Origin: Melioribacteraceae bacterium
GTDB taxonomy: Bacteria > Bacteroidota > Ignavibacteria > Ignavibacteriales > Melioribacteraceae
Assembly (NCBI GenBank): GCA_026983755.1
Contig: JALSTL010000209.1
Coordinates: forward strand, 1-28,379
Direction: 5' to 3'
DNA: 28,379 nt
This document shows, piece after piece, positions 25,781 to 28,379 of the stretch. A program made the translations under genes and the position numbers. How positions within the stretch are numbered: the stretch's first letter is position 1; each line of letters begins with the position of its first letter. Below the pieces are notes generated by a model. It was given only the letters and a program-made list of their open reading frames with translations. It was not told the DNA's origin and did not search any database.

Positions 25781-25801
25781 TTGTAATAAGATTTATTACA
25801 A
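25781..25801. repeat. Perfect 9-base inverted repeat
   Basis: TTGTAATAA-GAT-TTATTACAA, a perfect nine-base inverted repeat with a three-base centre. It lies 38 bases past the stop of the unknown gene at 25840 and 225 bases upstream of the PAS3-GAF kinase start. Followed by TTTTG on the plus strand, it resembles a terminator in the wrong orientation for the adjacent minus-strand gene. It may instead be an operator for the kinase operon. The rest of the 25557-25839 gap shows nothing else. Confidence 0.5.
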
Positions 25802-25839
25802 TTTTGTATAAATATTTTGAACTTGAAAAATAATAATTG

Positions 25840-26562
25840 CTATTGTGCTAAAGTTCTAACAAGCTTTCTTTTGGCAACCGGTAAAATAGTTTCAACAAAC
25901 GGAAAATCGAGTGTTGTTTCAAAAGAATACACAGCGGGATTTGGTAAATCGGGATATTTTTTTAGTAACATGTTTTTCAAATCATATTTGTATTTTGCTT
26001 CGGGAGCTTTGAGGCTAATTAAATCCACTAATTTGGATTTAAGAGTTCTTAACGGATTGTCTTCGGTAGAAAATAAGCTCATTTCGTACCTGTAAATTTT
26101 TAATAGTTCGTTTTTTATATCGGAAATAAAGAAATAACCTTCGTTTTTATAAATCGGCATAATTCCAACTTCTTTAAGTTCAATATTATCATCCACAAAA
26201 TCGAATATGGCTTTCCCTTCGGAAATAGCTTCTTTTATTTCGGGCAAAGCCCAAGTAATAAATTCAAAAACTCGCTGTAAATCGTTTTCGTCATATTCAA
26301 TCGGTTCAAAAATAGAAGTATCGTCATCGTCAACAAAATCCGCAAAATTGAGATTTAGCACAAATTCTGCATCAAAAAGAGACATTTGTTCTATTAATAA
26401 TTCCAATTCGTTTCTAATTGAGATTAATTCTCCTAAAGCGGGATACAATTTGTTTTTGTGTAATGCTTCGGAATATTTACTTAAAATAGCTAAAACTTTA
26501 TATTTACTAAGTTCAACATCTTCTGCGGCTTTAATAAAAGTGTTTAGTGTTAAAGTTTCCAT
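25840..26562 (-). CDS. Uncharacterised acidic 240-residue protein
   Basis: I do not recognise the family. It is a soluble, helix-rich, acidic protein without a signal peptide or membrane segment. It has a clearly acidic loop, FADFVDDDDTSIFEPIEYDE (about 73-92), then helices through EIKEAISEGKAIFDFVDD. The C-terminal third has the hydrophobic-basic segment ...KYKYDLKNMLLKKYPDLPNPAVYSFETTL. A GAGGG ribosome-binding site and a TAATTTTG -7 box precede its ATG, supporting it as a real gene rather than the 124-codon opposite-strand frame. It stands alone, divergent from ppk2 with a 204-base shared promoter region. Confidence 0.65.
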   Translation of the reverse strand: METLTLNTFIKAAEDVELSKYKVLAILSKYSEALHKNKLYPALGELISIRNELELLIEQMSLFDAEFVLNLNFADFVDDDDTSIFEPIEYDENDLQRVFEFITWALPEIKEAISEGKAIFDFVDDNIELKEVGIMPIYKNEGYFFISDIKNELLKIYRYEMSLFSTEDNPLRTLKSKLVDLISLKAPEAKYKYDLKNMLLKKYPDLPNPAVYSFETTLDFPFVETILPVAKRKLVRTLAQ

Positions 26563-26608
26563 TCAATTCCCTCAATTATAGAATATTAAAGTTTTTCAAA
26601 AATCAGAC

Positions 26609-26616
26609 CAAAATTA
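26609..26616 (-). promoter_or_regulatory. Putative -7 box of the acidic-protein gene
   Basis: The minus strand reads TAATTTTG, a TAnnTTTG match, about 47 bases before the ATG at 26562. The -33 position holds GTTTTTCC rather than a clear TTTG. Confidence 0.35.
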
Positions 26617-26766
26617 TTCGGGAATATTATCGGAAAAACTAAGAATTTTTTTAGCAGGAAAGTATAATATTAACCAGATGATTATTTCATAAAAATTCAT
26701 AATTACTTATTGGTAATAAAATTATTATTTTTCAGTTGAATAAAATTTAAAATAAATGAGGTTAAT

Positions 26767-27627
26767 ATGGATATAAATGAATTTGAAGTAAAAGAAGGGA
26801 AGAAAATACAGTTAAAAAAATATAATCCCGGCTATACGGGTAAAATAAAATCGAAAAAAGAAGCTGTATCAAAACTTGCTAATAACAAAAAAAAAATGGC
26901 TGAATTGCAAGATAAATTATATGCTCATGATAAATATAGTGTATTGATTATTTTTCAAGCAATGGATGCAGCCGGAAAAGACAGCGCCATTAAACATGTT
27001 ATGAGCGGTTTAAATCCGCAGGGGACGCAAGTTTTTAGTTTTAAACAACCTTCAAAAGAGGAACTTGACCACGATTATTTATGGAGAACAACAAAAGCTT
27101 TGCCGGAAAGAGGTAGAATTGGAATTTTTAACAGATCTTACTACGAAGAGGTTTTGGTGGTTAAAGTACACAATTTAGTGGAATCCCAAAAAATTCCCGA
27201 TGAATTGGTTGATAAGAATATTTGGAAAAACAGATATAATCAAATTAGAAATTTTGAAGATCATCTATATAAAAACGGAACGATAATAATTAAATTTTTC
27301 TTACATCTTTCTAAAGAAGAACAAAAACGAAGATTTTTAAAACGCTTGGATACACCTTCTAAAAATTGGAAATTTTCAGCCGGTGATCTTAAGGAAAGAA
27401 AACTTTGGGATAAATATCAAAAATGTTACGAACAAGCAATTAATGAAACAACAACCAAAAACACTCCATGGTATATTGTTCCCGCCGATAATAAATGGTT
27501 TACCAGATTAGTTGTATCCGAAATTATTATTGAAAGATTGAAAAAATTGCGTATCGAATATCCGAAATTAAATAAAGAACAATTGGCTAATTTGAATATG
27601 TACAAAGAGCAATTGCTGGCAGATTAG
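26767..27627 (+). CDS. ppk2: Polyphosphate kinase 2 family phosphotransferase
   Basis: A 286-residue PPK2-family enzyme that uses inorganic polyphosphate to phosphorylate nucleotides (nucleoside mono- or diphosphates). Walker A is FQAMDAAGKDS (63-73, Lys71). The Walker B/lid region is ERGRIGIFNRSYYEEVLV (114-131). NPQGTQVFSFKQP and the HDYLWR segment (102-107) are typical of the one-domain group often called class III or the PPK2-related TIGR03709 type. Class assignment, and so AMP versus ADP preference, is an inference. A GAGG site lies five bases before the ATG. It has its own strand, with a strong bidirectional terminator after it. It could regenerate ADP/ATP during starvation alongside the envelope and signalling genes nearby. 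Confidence 0.94.
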   Translation: MDINEFEVKEGKKIQLKKYNPGYTGKIKSKKEAVSKLANNKKKMAELQDKLYAHDKYSVLIIFQAMDAAGKDSAIKHVMSGLNPQGTQVFSFKQPSKEELDHDYLWRTTKALPERGRIGIFNRSYYEEVLVVKVHNLVESQKIPDELVDKNIWKNRYNQIRNFEDHLYKNGTIIIKFFLHLSKEEQKRRFLKRLDTPSKNWKFSAGDLKERKLWDKYQKCYEQAINETTTKNTPWYIVPADNKWFTRLVVSEIIIERLKKLRIEYPKLNKEQLANLNMYKEQLLAD

Positions 27628-27638
27628 TTTACAGAATA

Positions 27639-27666
27639 AAAGAGCAGATTAAATTATCTGCTCTTT
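27639..27666. terminator. Strong bidirectional terminator
   Basis: AAAGAGCAGAT and ATCTGCTCTTT form a perfect 11-pair stem around a six-base loop between the convergent ppk2 and rhodanese genes. On each strand the right stem ends in three Ts, so it can stop transcription from either side; the runs beyond (AATAAAA on plus, ATTCTG on minus) are only moderately T-rich. Confidence 0.75.
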
Positions 27667-27685
27667 AATAAAATAAATTTAAAAT

Positions 27686-28129
27686 TTATTTCTTTGTTTG
27701 GTTATAACTTAACATTCCTCCTAAGACATTTATTACGTTAAAACCTTTTTCGGCAAGCAATTTTGTTGCAATTCCGGAACGATGACCTGAACGGCAAATT
27801 ACATATATTTTCCCGTTTTTATATTTCGATAATTTATCTAGATTTTTATCTAAAACTTGAAGAGGAATGTTTATTACTCCGTCAATGTGTCCGAGTGGTC
27901 CGGTTAGTTCTTCGGGAGTTCTTACGTCTAGTATTACCAAAGCGGAATCCGTTTGAATTAATTGATGCAGTTCTTTAGCGGTAATGTTTGCTTTTTTTAC
28001 GGTTGTATTTTGTTCTATCGTTTTTTGTGTTTGGTTTGCTTCGTTCGGTTTTTGCAATTGTTGTTTGCAAGCCAACAATGATAAAATTAACAATAGTATT
28101 ATTAAAACCGAATTAAAATATTTTTTCAT
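27686..28129 (-). CDS. Rhodanese-domain lipoprotein
   Basis: A 147-residue single-domain rhodanese (sulfurtransferase) anchored as a lipoprotein. The signal peptide ends in a lipobox LSLLAC with Cys21 as the lipidated residue. A Gln/Asn/Thr-rich linker (22-47) joins the rhodanese domain (about 48-145). The domain carries LVILDVRTPEE, GHIDGVINIP and the active-site loop ICRSGHRS with catalytic Cys112. The loop length of this CRSGHR type suits a sulfurtransferase that accepts sulfur from thiosulfate or persulfides. An AGAGGAG site lies five bases before the ATG. It is 24 bases after the FAH-family gene and probably shares its transcript. Its role may be sulfur or stress chemistry on the periplasmic face of the membrane. 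Confidence 0.88.
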   Translation of the reverse strand: MKKYFNSVLIILLLILSLLACKQQLQKPNEANQTQKTIEQNTTVKKANITAKELHQLIQTDSALVILDVRTPEELTGPLGHIDGVINIPLQVLDKNLDKLSKYKNGKIYVICRSGHRSGIATKLLAEKGFNVINVLGGMLSYNQTKK

Positions 28130-28134
28130 ACCAA

Positions 28135-28141
28135 CTCCTCT
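28135..28141 (-). promoter_or_regulatory. Consensus Shine-Dalgarno site for the rhodanese gene
   Basis: The minus strand reads AGAGGAG, five bases before the ATG at 28129. It is the strongest ribosome-binding site in the window and shows that this organism uses Shine-Dalgarno initiation for at least some genes. Confidence 0.6.
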
Positions 28142-28153
28142 GGTTTATATTTA

Positions 28154-28379
28154 TTAAGTTATTTTAGTAGTTAAATTAGCAATATTTTCTATAGATGCAA
28201 AAATTTTATCTCCTCTATTTACTTTGCCAACTCCGGCTGGAGTTCCAGTAAAAATTAAATCACCTTCTTCAAGTGTCATTTTGGAAGAAATATATTTAAC
28301 TATTTCTACAGGTGAAAAAATCATATTTTTTAATGACGAAGATTGGCGATTTTCAGTATTTACACTAAGCTCAATTTTT
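28154..28379 (-). CDS. Fumarylacetoacetate hydrolase family protein, C-terminal part
   Basis: The last 74 codons and stop of a gene whose start lies past the right edge. Reading the minus strand gives a segment with NMIFSPVEIVKYIS, MTLEEGDLIFTGTPAGVGK and VNRGDKI. This is the GDLIFTGTPAGVG region conserved at the C-terminus of the FAH superfamily (fumarylpyruvate or acylpyruvate hydrolases, 2-keto-aldonate hydratases, isomerases), which cut C-C bonds of diketo acids with a divalent metal. The metal-binding residues lie in the missing part. The protein ends IENIANLTTKIT. The specific substrate cannot be assigned. Confidence 0.85.
   Translation of the reverse strand, partial: KIELSVNTENRQSSSLKNMIFSPVEIVKYISSKMTLEEGDLIFTGTPAGVGKVNRGDKIFASIENIANLTTKIT

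Noticed and set aside
26207..26581. 124-codon plus-strand frame opposite the acidic-protein gene
   Set aside because: It is a Ser-rich mirror of a minus-strand gene that has its own GAGGG site and -7 box.
1..28379. Search for CRISPR arrays, tRNA/rRNA genes, toxin-antitoxin pairs, phage or transposase genes
   Set aside because: None seen. The only repeats found are the two MITE-like copies, the 18-base duplication and short hairpins.

Overview
This is a very AT-rich, gene-dense bacterial window in the standard code. Both strands carry tightly spaced operons. There is no rRNA or tRNA gene, CRISPR array or intact insertion sequence that I can see. The gene content points to the Bacteroidota/Chlorobiota/Ignavibacteriota superphylum, most like Ignavibacteria. 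Evidence is a SecA of about 1018 residues with a CxC...CH zinc tail, an exported DUF5686-type carboxypeptidase-regulatory-like outer-membrane protein, a TPR lipoprotein of SprE/PorW flavour, TAnnTTTG-type -7 boxes, and many PAS histidine kinases. Purine-rich ribosome-binding sites (GGAG, AGAGGAG) precede several genes, which fits Ignavibacteria better than classical Bacteroidia. This taxonomic placement is an inference.

Layout. 17-1231 (+): a small outer-membrane beta-barrel protein and a STAS-domain protein, facing an orphan ParA-type ATPase (1287-2066, -). 2161-2330: first copy of a 170-bp MITE-like inverted repeat, just upstream of an exported M14 zinc carboxypeptidase (2385-3842, +). 4023-7847 (-): a four-gene operon, lgt, TolB-like beta-propeller, unknown gene, RsmB/RsmF-type rRNA methyltransferase. 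7995-11064 (-): a two-component pair, PAS-PAS histidine kinase then NtrC-type sigma54 activator, ending in a clear hairpin terminator. 11306-14362 (+): secA. 14681-17531 (+): a TPR lipoprotein and an AlbA_2/Schlafen-type putative regulator. 17576-17746: second copy of the MITE-like repeat. 17967-20378 (+): the DUF5686-like outer-membrane protein. 20384-25556 (-): a signalling and transport operon. It holds a PAS3-GAF histidine kinase, an APC permease fused to a PTS-EIIA-like and an RCK_C domain, and a degenerate histidine kinase. 25840-26562 (-): an unknown acidic protein, divergent from ppk2 (26767-27627, +). 27686-28379 (-): a rhodanese lipoprotein and the 3' end of a fumarylacetoacetate-hydrolase-family gene.

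How the genes fit together. Much of the window concerns the envelope: SecA exports, Lgt lipidates, and the TPR and rhodanese proteins are predicted lipoproteins. The peptidase, propeller and two beta-barrel proteins are predicted exports. The rest is signalling and energy sensing: STAS, two active kinases, one degenerate kinase, a sigma54 activator and a polyphosphate kinase. The two items most worth a second look are the permease/kinase/degenerate-kinase operon and the mobile-looking palindromic repeat pair.
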